The translations under genes and the position numbers were made by a program. A stretch of 6,037 bases of DNA from Methanobacteriota archaeon (lineage in GTDB: Archaea > Thermoplasmatota > Poseidoniia > Poseidoniales > Poseidoniaceae), in the NCBI GenBank assembly GCA_002694585.1, contig NZMM01000016.1, positions 1-6,037 on the forward strand, in the 5' to 3' direction. The notes under the pieces were generated by a model that was given only the letters and a program-made list of their open reading frames with translations, did not search any database and was not told the origin of the DNA. Shown piece by piece: positions 1-5,891 of the stretch; position 1 is the first letter of the stretch; every line of letters starts with the position of its first letter.

Positions 1-92
1 ACGTTGGGGCGCTTGCCCATAAGGTGGATTCCGCAGGCCAGGAGAACGGCGAGCGGAACAAGCAGACGAAGGATGAGCTTATTCGGATTCAC
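1..92 (-). CDS. Start of an exported or membrane-anchored protein (truncated by window edge)
   Basis: Only about 30 codons are visible, running off the left edge. I place the start at a GTG (92-90), which overlaps the end of the symporter gene by 14 nt in another frame. From this GTG the peptide begins MNPNKLILRLLVPLAVLLAC, a short basic start followed by a strongly hydrophobic stretch, then GIHLMGKRPN. This looks like a signal peptide or N-terminal membrane anchor. The LLAC segment could be a loose lipobox with Cys20 as lipidation site, but Leu at -2 makes it imperfect. The next ATG (20-18) would lose the hydrophobic segment. An AGGA lies about 14 nt upstream of the GTG, too far to be a good ribosome site, so coupling to the symporter gene is likely. 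Its position suggests a further secreted or periplasmic member of the same pathway; the function cannot be told. Confidence 0.6.
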   Translation of the reverse strand, partial: MNPNKLILRLLVPLAVLLACGIHLMGKRPN

Positions 93-1812
93 GGAGTCGG
101 ATGGTTTCCTTGCCGTACCACTTCCACACCAGGAAGCCTCCGAAGGCGGAGGCGACTAGGCAGGCGGCGCAGGCGGGGCCGTTGAGCAGGATGGCGTAGG
201 CGATGGCGAGGGAGAGCCCGTAGCACAGAAGCACTCCGCCGATGACGTCCAGCCAGCTGGAGGCGTTGAGGGCGCTTCCGGAGAGCGGGCCGACGGATTC
301 CCGGATTGGTCCCCAGACTCCGCCGGGACGCACCTTGCGGTAAAAGGCTTCAAGCTTTTTCTGGGAGACGGGTTGGGTCAGAAAGGTCACCACCAGGCTG
401 AGGGGAAAGACGATGACCACCAGCAGGGCGACCTTGAATTCCCAGGCGAGGTCGCCCCAGGGCTGTCCGAAGATGACCATCTTGGGATCGAGAACCTTGA
501 AGAGAATACCCCCGATCAGTCCGCCGGCCAGGGCGGTCAGTTCGGTGTAGGCGTTGATCCGCCACCAGAACCAGCGCAGCACCGAGGCGATGCCCCCCGG
601 GATCATCAGGTAGGCGAGCCATTCCATCACTCCGCTGACCGACTGAACCATGGAGGCGATCAGGGCGCCCGCGGCCATCAGCAGGACCATGAAGAGCTTG
701 GAGGCCCGTACGTAGTGGCGCTCGTCGGCATCCTTTTTGTAGAAGCGTTTGTAGAGGTCGATGGTCAGAAAGGAGGCTCCCCAGTTGAGGTGGGTGTCGA
801 TGGTGGACATGAAGGCGGCGAGAAAGGCGGTGATGAGCAGGCCCTTGAGCCCGATGCCGAGGTATTCGTTGATCACCATGGGGTAGGCCTTGCTGTGCTC
901 GGTGAGGGTGGGGAAGACCACGATGGAAACCAGGCCGACCACGACCCAGAGCCAGGGCCGGCAGGATTGGAAGATGGCGTAAAAGAGAGTCGCCCGGATG
1001 GCGTCGCGTTCGTTGCGACAGGCCGCCATACGTTGCATATTGTAACCGTTGGCGTCGCTCCACCAGACCAGTCCGAAGATGACAAGCATCTTCAGGACGT
1101 CGGAGTTGAAGGTGGAGAAGTCGGGAAAGATGGACAGGGTGCGTTCCCCGTACTCGGGGTTGGCCCGGATGCCGGTGAGGACGGTCTCGAGCCCACCGGC
1201 CTGGCTGACCGCAATGCAGGCGAGGGCGAACATGCTTCCCATGGTGATGAAGAACTGGACCACGTCGGTGGTGACCACGCCGTAAAAGCCGGAGAAGGTG
1301 GCGTAGAAGAGAGCCACCGCCATCAGGACGAGGATGGCTTGCAGTTGGTCGAAGGGGGTGAGCACTTCGATCACGGTGCTCATCCCGAAGGTCACCCAGC
1401 CAATGGTCAGGAGGTTCTGCAGAATTCCTCCGTAACAGGCTCGCACCCCGCGGAGCAGGGCGGCGGGTTTGCCCTCGTAACGGAACTCGAAGAATTGGGC
1501 GTCGGTGATCAGGTTGGTCCGGCGCCAGAGCCGGGAAAAGAGAAAGATGCCGATGATCAGGGGGAGGACCGATACGATGACCCACCACATCCGTTCGAGC
1601 CCGTCCTTGCGGGTCACCTCGGTCACCCAGATGGGGGTGTCGGAGGCGAAGCTGGTGGCGATCATGGAGAGGCAGATGGCCCACCAGGGGAGGGAGCGTC
1701 CGCCCAAAAAGAAGGACTCGGAATCCTTGGCGGCCTTGCGGGAGAAGTACAGGCCGACCCCAATCGCAAAGATCACGTAGGCGGCGATGATGGCGTAGTC
1801 GAGGGTGTGCAT
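79..1812 (-). CDS. Sodium:solute symporter (SSS family), probable sugar or glycoside importer
   Basis: A 577-residue inner-membrane protein of the sodium:solute symporter (SSS/SLC5-like) family, which couples Na+ entry to uptake of sugars, uronates, polyols or other small solutes. About 13-15 hydrophobic segments can be seen, e.g. residues 5-23, 76-93, 157-177, 182-203, 276-300, 318-336, 426-441, 460-479 and 522-563. Family-like features are the early SFFLGGRSLPWW (33-44), GFYGVVTTDVVQFFI (175-189), NMQRMAACRNERDA (258-271) and MSTIDTHLN (335-343). The last matches the helix that supplies Ser/Thr ligands to the second sodium site in vSGLT and PutP. The ATG start is supported by AGGA 7 nt upstream. 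The gene follows the secreted protein by 9 nt and overlaps the next gene by 14 nt. The neighbouring GH130 and GT108-type genes suggest a sugar or small glycoside as substrate, but SSS sequence alone does not reveal the solute. Confidence 0.93.
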   Translation of the reverse strand: MHTLDYAIIAAYVIFAIGVGLYFSRKAAKDSESFFLGGRSLPWWAICLSMIATSFASDTPIWVTEVTRKDGLERMWWVIVSVLPLIIGIFLFSRLWRRTNLITDAQFFEFRYEGKPAALLRGVRACYGGILQNLLTIGWVTFGMSTVIEVLTPFDQLQAILVLMAVALFYATFSGFYGVVTTDVVQFFITMGSMFALACIAVSQAGGLETVLTGIRANPEYGERTLSIFPDFSTFNSDVLKMLVIFGLVWWSDANGYNMQRMAACRNERDAIRATLFYAIFQSCRPWLWVVVGLVSIVVFPTLTEHSKAYPMVINEYLGIGLKGLLITAFLAAFMSTIDTHLNWGASFLTIDLYKRFYKKDADERHYVRASKLFMVLLMAAGALIASMVQSVSGVMEWLAYLMIPGGIASVLRWFWWRINAYTELTALAGGLIGGILFKVLDPKMVIFGQPWGDLAWEFKVALLVVIVFPLSLVVTFLTQPVSQKKLEAFYRKVRPGGVWGPIRESVGPLSGSALNASSWLDVIGGVLLCYGLSLAIAYAILLNGPACAACLVASAFGGFLVWKWYGKETIRLRESE

Positions 1813-1819
1813 GCTTCGT

Positions 1820-1823
1820 TCCT
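1820..1823 (-). promoter_or_regulatory. Ribosome binding site of the symporter gene, overlapping the upstream stop codon
   Basis: AGGA lies 7 nt before the symporter ATG (1812-1810) and shares bases with the TAG stop (1824-1822) of the secreted-protein gene, reading TAGGA on the coding strand. It fixes the symporter start and suggests that ribosomes finishing the upstream gene reinitiate here. Confidence 0.6.
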
Positions 1824-3795
1824 AGGGGCGGTAATCGACCACGATGCCCTGGCAAAGCAGACGGTCGTTTTCGCGGAGCAGGGGTTGGTCGGCAGGTGTC
1901 TTCACCAGTAGAAACGCCTGTTTGGGAGGAATCGCGAAGGACTGTTTGCCGGTGGAGGAATTGAGCAGGACCCGGTTGCCGATCGCTTCGTAGACGCGGA
2001 CTTCGGAGTCCCCCAGTTCCCATTGAACGGAATGGGTTTGGTCATGCGGATTGAAAAAGAGTCGGGTGGGGTGGGCCTTGGCGGGGATGACTTCGGTGGC
2101 GGTGGGATCGATGGCGAGGATGCCTTCCACTTCGGTCGGTTCGATCAGGGCTCCGAGAAAGCCGGCGTAGGATCCGCCGTAGAGCCCGAGGTCGGTCCGT
2201 CCCCATCCGTGCACCGTGGCGTCCCCACCGACGTGGGGTGGGTCGGGGAAGCGGGTTTCCACCACCAGGTCATGAATCGCAAGGTCCCGGCCGGGTTGGA
2301 GCCCATCGGCTTCGATGACCACACGGACTTGGCCACTTCGGGAAAGCGCGAGGCGCTGGTCGTCCCGTTTCCTTCCCTTGAACCGAATGGCTTCGCCGGG
2401 TTTGTCTTTGAGGTAGACCCGGACGTCGTCTTCCAGGCGGCGGTGACGTAAAACCACGATGAGCTCATGGGAAAGCCCATCCGCAATCTCCACCACGCCC
2501 TCGTAGCGGACCCTTCCCCGGTCATCGGCGGTCAGGGTCATGTCCTTGTCCGGGTTGGTGGAACCTCCGAGCGCGAGTGCGCCCCGGATCATGTGATCCT
2601 CCTCGGGGTAGCGGCGGGTGGTTCCCTGCTTGCGGATGCCTTCGTAGGGGATGCAGAAGGCCGGGTCGTGACGGCGGGCCCAGTCGAAACTGGACTGTTG
2701 CTTGGGGGGCCAGGCGTCGGGGTAAAAGAAGCGGCTGTTGGCGGCGAGGTTGAGAATCCACTTGGCGAGGTCGCGGGCGAGGCGGTCATCGTAACGGGCG
2801 ATGGGAGCAAGCACCCCGGCGGCCTGAAAGGTGTTCATCGCGAAGGCGTATTCGTACTCCGGGTAGACGCTGCCAATCAAGCCGTGCGCGGGGGTGCCGT
2901 TCCACTCCTCGAGGATGGCTCCCCATTTGCGGGGGTTGTCTCCCTTGAGCGTCCACTCCACGAACTTGGCGGTTTGGTGCCCGGTTCCGCGTTCCGCATT
3001 GCTGCGGGCGGAGGCATAGGCGCCGTAGGGGGCAAGGCTTTCGTAGTAGGGGTTGACCACCCGGCGGTCCATCCACCGGAGGCACCGCTGGGCGGCCTCG
3101 AGGAAGCGCTTGTCGGCAGTCCGGTTCCAGGCGAGGTAGTGCAGGCAGGCGAGTCCGGCGGCGACGTCCGCCTCGGACCATCCGCGGTCGACCGGTTTGC
3201 GGTCTATGAAATCGTATCCGGTATGATCGAAATCATCATTCAATTCGTCTGTGATGCGAAGCCAAGTCTCGGCGGTGGAGAGAAACTGTCGACGAAAACC
3301 CGGGGCGTCGGGGTAGTGTCCGTAGAGGTGACCGAAGAGCAGGCTGGGGAGGAGGTCATACCAGAAACTGTCCCCGCGGGTGCCCACCTGGTTGAGATAA
3401 AGCCCGATTCCGTTCTTTTCGTGAAAGTGGGTGGCGAGCATCGGAACCCAGACGGATTTGTCAATGCCCACAAGAGTGGCTCCGAGACAGGCGGCCATTC
3501 CGGTGATGGCTTCGTGCAGGTTGGTCTGGTGGGTTTGGCGCAAATCCCCGACGTAGGTGGGGAGGGCGAAGCCGTCGGTGGGGTTGACCCGCTTGGCCCG
3601 GTCCATCCAAAGCAGGGGGAGAAACTCTCCCTTTCGGGTCTGGTCGAAGACGAATTGATCAAAATGGCGGGCGGTGGTTTTCCAGTCCCGCATTTGGTAG
3701 GCTTTGGGGAAATCCGGCATTCGGGCGACCGAAGGCAATTCCTGAGCCTGAGCCCAGGCGAACGCGAGGAAGAGAACTGCCAAAGGGAAACGCAC
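1822..3795 (-). CDS. Large secreted protein, unrecognised family, toroid-like plus beta-rich; possible glycoside hydrolase or lyase
   Basis: A 657-residue exported protein that I cannot assign to a named family. The GTG start (3795-3793) is favoured because it gives a clear signal peptide, MRFPLAVLFLAFAWAQAQ, with a likely cut after AQA near residue 17; the next Met (26) would remove it. Residues about 35-400 look helical and rich in Trp, Tyr, His and acidic residues, with repeated helix-pair patterns such as FWYDLLPSLLFGHLYGHYPD (144-163), GWSEADVAAGLACLHYLAWN (205-224) and YEYAFAMNTFQAAGVLAPIA (314-333). That pattern is typical of (alpha/alpha) toroid glycosidases and polysaccharide lyases. 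Residues about 410-657 look beta-rich, with alternating hydrophobic strands and a GLYGGSYAGFLGALIEP stretch (537-553). The gene starts 1 nt after the GT108-type gene and ends 9 nt before the symporter. Being secreted, it probably acts on the substrate before uptake; an enzymatic role is inference from shape and context only. Confidence 0.85.
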   Translation of the reverse strand: MRFPLAVLFLAFAWAQAQELPSVARMPDFPKAYQMRDWKTTARHFDQFVFDQTRKGEFLPLLWMDRAKRVNPTDGFALPTYVGDLRQTHQTNLHEAITGMAACLGATLVGIDKSVWVPMLATHFHEKNGIGLYLNQVGTRGDSFWYDLLPSLLFGHLYGHYPDAPGFRRQFLSTAETWLRITDELNDDFDHTGYDFIDRKPVDRGWSEADVAAGLACLHYLAWNRTADKRFLEAAQRCLRWMDRRVVNPYYESLAPYGAYASARSNAERGTGHQTAKFVEWTLKGDNPRKWGAILEEWNGTPAHGLIGSVYPEYEYAFAMNTFQAAGVLAPIARYDDRLARDLAKWILNLAANSRFFYPDAWPPKQQSSFDWARRHDPAFCIPYEGIRKQGTTRRYPEEDHMIRGALALGGSTNPDKDMTLTADDRGRVRYEGVVEIADGLSHELIVVLRHRRLEDDVRVYLKDKPGEAIRFKGRKRDDQRLALSRSGQVRVVIEADGLQPGRDLAIHDLVVETRFPDPPHVGGDATVHGWGRTDLGLYGGSYAGFLGALIEPTEVEGILAIDPTATEVIPAKAHPTRLFFNPHDQTHSVQWELGDSEVRVYEAIGNRVLLNSSTGKQSFAIPPKQAFLLVKTPADQPLLRENDRLLCQGIVVDYRP

Positions 3796-3796
3796 C

Positions 3797-4663
3797 TTAG
3801 GCTAGGAACTTGAGGAAAGGATCGGGCAAGTCAAGGGAACCCGCTTCGGCATCGCTCAGTCCGGCGAAGAGGCGAGCCCGCCCGTGGCCGAGCCTGAGCA
3901 GGCCGCCGGAGAAGATGACATCCTGCAAATCGGGTCTTTTGGATTCTCCTGGGGGAAAGTCGGAACGTTCGGCGATGATCTCGGTTTCGGTCGACTGCCC
4001 CGTCTCAAGATCGATGCAAAAGACCATCGAGCGGTAACGTCTCGATCCATCCTCCCTGAATTCGGCGAGGTGACCGAGGACCCCGATCTTGTTTTTGGTG
4101 AGCAGGTGGGCTTCGTTGGCCCCGACCCATTGTTCCTCCGGGCAGTGATAGAAGAGGGGGGCGCTTTCGATGGTCTCCCAACGGGCCTGAATCAGGGATT
4201 CGACTAAACAGAATCCGATCCGTCCGCGGCCCCCGCGTTCCCCCTGAGGTCGGGTCAGGACGAGAATGCGTCCGTCCGGAAGTTGAAGAAAGCGGATATC
4301 CTTCATCTTGGGCGGCCCGGTCAGGACCTTGTCAAATCCCCCGTTCAAGCCCTCTCGGTAAAATTCCATCTGCCAGGCCTTGCGGTCTTCTCCGATGGTT
4401 ACGGGGAAGCGCACTCCGCCAAGGACGACCTTGCCGTCCATCATGGTGACGCAGGGATCCTGCAGTCCCGGAAAGGTCGGGGCTCCTTCGATGGGCCTCC
4501 ACTCTCCGTCGGTTTCGGAAAAGAGGACGATTTCGGAGAGTTCCTCACTCCGTCTCTCCACCCGCCCCGCGATCACGCTTCGTTCCTTCCATTCGAAGGG
4601 TGCGGTGACGTTGTACACGTCATGCCCGGGGAAGCCCGAGAATACCAGCTTTTGGGAATTCAC
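3797..4663 (-). CDS. DUF1861 / GT108 (MTP-1) family protein, probable beta-mannoside phosphorylase or mannosyltransferase
   Basis: A 288-residue cytosolic protein with no signal peptide or membrane segment. It matches my memory of the bacterial DUF1861 (MTP-1) family across its length: HDVYNVTAPFE (14-24), IAGRVERR (31-38), a QDP motif (68-70), KMKDIRFLQLPDGRILVLTR (119-138), PQGERGGRGRIGF (139-151), GANEAHLL (181-188), LGHLAEF (196-202), RSDFPPGESKRPDLQDVIFS (233-252) and AGLSDAEAG (267-275). Leishmania MTP members of this group (CAZy GT108) transfer beta-1,2-mannosyl residues and also run in reverse as phosphorylases giving mannose-1-phosphate; bacterial members are poorly characterised, so the activity here is inferred. 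The start is GTG (4663-4661), which forms a GTGA overlap with the TGA stop of the GH130 gene. No clear ribosome site precedes it, consistent with translational coupling. Length is near the usual 300 or so. Repeated strand-turn patterns fit a beta-propeller like that of GH130. Confidence 0.85.
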   Translation of the reverse strand: MNSQKLVFSGFPGHDVYNVTAPFEWKERSVIAGRVERRSEELSEIVLFSETDGEWRPIEGAPTFPGLQDPCVTMMDGKVVLGGVRFPVTIGEDRKAWQMEFYREGLNGGFDKVLTGPPKMKDIRFLQLPDGRILVLTRPQGERGGRGRIGFCLVESLIQARWETIESAPLFYHCPEEQWVGANEAHLLTKNKIGVLGHLAEFREDGSRRYRSMVFCIDLETGQSTETEIIAERSDFPPGESKRPDLQDVIFSGGLLRLGHGRARLFAGLSDAEAGSLDLPDPFLKFLA

Positions 4664-5700
4664 AAGGTTTGCAGGATTTCCGAAACCGAAAGCTCCGCCG
4701 AGCAGATCACGGAGTCGGAGGCTCCGTAATAGAGTGTCAGTCGATCCCCGTCGAGAAGGTGGCCGTTGGTGAAAACGACGTTTCCGAAGAAGCCCTTGCG
4801 CTCGTAGATCTCGAGCGGTTCCATGAGCGGGTCTTCGCTGCGCGACACCACTTTGGACGGATCCTCCAAGTCAAGCAGGAGGGCTCCGAGGCAGTACCGG
4901 TTGTCTTCGTTGGCTCCGTGGTATACGGCCAACCAACCCCGGTCGGTGCGGATGGGGGCGGCGCCCGCTCCGATGCGACCGGAGTCCCACATGCCGGGGC
5001 GGGTGCGGGCGAGGCAATGGTGCTTGCCCCAGTGCGCGAGATCGGGAGAGGAGGCAAGCCACAGGTAATGGCCTCCCAAGCCCACCCCGCTGGGGCGGTG
5101 AAAACAGAGGTATTCTCCGTTGATCTTGGATTCGAAAATGGCGCAGTCCTTGTTGGCGGGGGGAAGAATCATCCCGAATTCCTCGAAGCTTTTCCAGTCC
5201 CGGGTCCGTCGCAGACCGACCCCGTAGCCATTGGCGGAGGTTGCGGTGTAAGTCAGCAGGTAGGATCCGTCCTCCATCGACGCGACCCGGCAATCTTCGA
5301 TTCCATAATCTTCGAGGGACCCCAAACCGGTCAGGTTCGGTCGGTCGGCGTCCTCGAAGCAGACGCCATCGGGGCTGCGCAGGAGGCGGAGGTGAGAGAG
5401 TGTGGAAAGGTAAGTTTCCCCATCGTACCGCGGTTCCCTCGGATCCTCGGTGTTGAGCAGGGGATCGTCATGCTCGAAGGAGATGATTTCCAATTCACCG
5501 TCCCGGATGACCGGAAAGGAAATCCGACCGGTGTTCTGCACGGGACGCTCCGCCACCCGGACAAGCAGCCAAATCTCGTTTTCGAAACGGAAGACTCCCG
5601 GGTTCAACAGACACTCCACCACCAGATCGGGCCGGGAAGGCCGCACTTGATTGGGGGTCAGCAGGGGGTTGCCCCGTTGCCTTTGGGCGAGGTCGGTCAT
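4660..5700 (-). CDS. GH130 family glycoside phosphorylase (beta-mannoside phosphorylase-like)
   Basis: A 346-residue cytosolic protein without signal peptide, the usual size for GH130. This five-bladed beta-propeller family mostly phosphorolyses beta-mannosides, releasing mannose-1-phosphate; a minority are hydrolases. Family-like blocks in order: LLNPGVFRFENEIWLLVRVAE (31-51, with Asn33 and Arg48), DYGIEDCRV (131-139, holding the Glu-Asp pair at 135-136 where the general-acid Asp sits), YLLTYTATSANGYGVGLRRT (147-166), NKDCAIFESKINGEYLCFHR (183-202), WDSGRIGAGAAPI (238-250), WLAVYHGA (256-263), LGALLLDLEDP (271-281) and LYYGASDSVI (323-332). Two positions differ from the common family wording: EDC where EDP is usual, and FESK where FPEK is usual. 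The ATG (5700-5698) has no Shine-Dalgarno and no alternative ATG, GTG or TTG lies upstream in frame before a stop near 5838. It is the first recognisable gene of the operon. The linkage (beta-1,2, beta-1,4 or other) and subfamily cannot be set from this reading. Confidence 0.93.
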   Translation of the reverse strand: MTDLAQRQRGNPLLTPNQVRPSRPDLVVECLLNPGVFRFENEIWLLVRVAERPVQNTGRISFPVIRDGELEIISFEHDDPLLNTEDPREPRYDGETYLSTLSHLRLLRSPDGVCFEDADRPNLTGLGSLEDYGIEDCRVASMEDGSYLLTYTATSANGYGVGLRRTRDWKSFEEFGMILPPANKDCAIFESKINGEYLCFHRPSGVGLGGHYLWLASSPDLAHWGKHHCLARTRPGMWDSGRIGAGAAPIRTDRGWLAVYHGANEDNRYCLGALLLDLEDPSKVVSRSEDPLMEPLEIYERKGFFGNVVFTNGHLLDGDRLTLYYGASDSVICSAELSVSEILQTL

Positions 5701-5751
5701 GATTCGGGGCAGGCTGTCGAACTGGGCTTTTCGACCCTTCCTTTGAAAGAA

Positions 5752-5764
5752 TTGAAATTCATAC
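5752..5764 (+). repeat. 13-bp direct repeat, copy 1 (candidate operator)
   Basis: TTGAAATTCATAC, identical to copy 2 starting exactly 100 bp to the right. The core TGAAATTCA is an odd palindrome (TGAA-A-TTCA). This copy ends 8 bp before the -35-like box of the candidate rightward promoter, the usual place for an activator site. That it binds the divergent regulator is inference. Confidence 0.6.
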
Positions 5765-5772
5765 GTTAGGAC

Positions 5773-5802
5773 TTGAAAATTAGATTGAACCTCAAATATA
5801 GT
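5773..5802 (+). promoter_or_regulatory. Candidate sigma70-type promoter for the rightward regulator gene
   Basis: TTGAAA (5773-5778) and TATAGT (5797-5802) are separated by 18 bp; each matches the sigma70 consensus at five of six bases. Transcription would begin near 5809 and leave a leader of about 80 nt before the ATG at 5892. Found by eye in AT-rich DNA, where chance matches are common. Confidence 0.4.
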
Positions 5803-5816
5803 CTTATTTGAAGGGG

Positions 5817-5846
5817 ATTGTAAGTGAATAAGGTTTTAAGATTCAA
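5817..5846 (-). promoter_or_regulatory. Candidate sigma70-type promoter for the GH130 operon
   Basis: On the minus strand, TTGAAT (5846-5841) and TACAAT (5822-5817) are 18 bp apart; the -10 matches five of six consensus bases and the -35 four of six. The start would fall near 5810, giving a leader of about 110 nt. It faces the candidate rightward promoter, so the two would overlap and could interfere. The weaker -35 fits a promoter that needs an activator. Confidence 0.35.
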
Positions 5847-5851
5847 AGGCG

Positions 5852-5864
5852 TTGAAATTCATAC
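5852..5864 (+). repeat. 13-bp direct repeat, copy 2 (candidate operator)
   Basis: The second exact copy of TTGAAATTCATAC. Seen from the leftward transcript it lies 5 bp upstream of the -35-like box of the candidate GH130 promoter. It also forms one arm of TTCAA-AGGCG-TTGAA (5842-5856), a short inverted repeat with 5-nt spacing. Its position suggests a site for control of the GH130 operon. Confidence 0.6.
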
Positions 5865-5881
5865 TTTTGATTTACTCGATT

Positions 5882-5886
5882 GAGGA
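5882..5886 (+). promoter_or_regulatory. Ribosome binding site of the rightward gene
   Basis: GAGGA stands 5 nt before the ATG at 5892. It supports that ATG over an in-frame TTG at 5880, which lies just before the motif, and supports the plus-strand reading over the antisense one. Confidence 0.6.
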
Positions 5887-5891
5887 AAAAC

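Larger units (their letters stand above)
5701..5891. promoter_or_regulatory. Divergent control region between the GH130 operon and a probable regulator gene
   Basis: A 191-bp gap between oppositely oriented genes. It is strikingly AT-rich from about 5741 to 5890, while the genes around it are GC-rich. It contains the 13-bp direct repeat, six forward TTGAA words (starting 5743, 5752, 5773, 5785, 5808, 5852) and one in reverse (5842-5846), plus one candidate promoter in each direction. A weak inverted repeat, GTCGAA (5716-5721) with TTCGAC (5730-5735), lies in the leader of the leftward transcript, 15 nt before the GH130 start codon. Confidence 0.75.

Noticed and set aside
373..1911. 512-codon plus-strand open frame across the symporter gene
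   Set aside because: It is antisense to a well-supported symporter, its product is rich in Gly, Asp, Glu and His without any family motif, and it has no credible start context. Long antisense frames are common in GC-rich genes.
350..2023. 557-codon minus-strand frame overlapping the symporter and the end of the secreted-protein gene
   Set aside because: The product is dominated by Arg, His, Pro and Leu, the mark of a shifted frame of GC-rich DNA, and it overlaps two real genes on the same strand.
2467..3813. 448-codon plus-strand open frame across the secreted-protein gene
   Set aside because: Antisense to a gene with a signal peptide and protein-like composition; the product is Gly- and Val-rich and unstructured in pattern, with no recognisable domain.
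5716..5735. Inverted repeat GTCGAA/TTCGAC considered as a terminator
   Set aside because: The stem is only 6 bp with an 8-nt loop, there is no T run on either strand after it, and it sits in the leader of the leftward operon where no transcript should end.
4669..5769. 366-codon plus-strand open frame across the GH130 gene and its leader
   Set aside because: Antisense shadow of a gene with clear GH130 motifs, no ribosome site and no recognisable domain.
5793..5800. Minus-strand TATATTTG, matching the Bacteroidota -7 promoter form TAnnTTTG
   Set aside because: No matching TTG or TTTG is found at the required distance upstream, and a sigma70-like pair nearby fits better.
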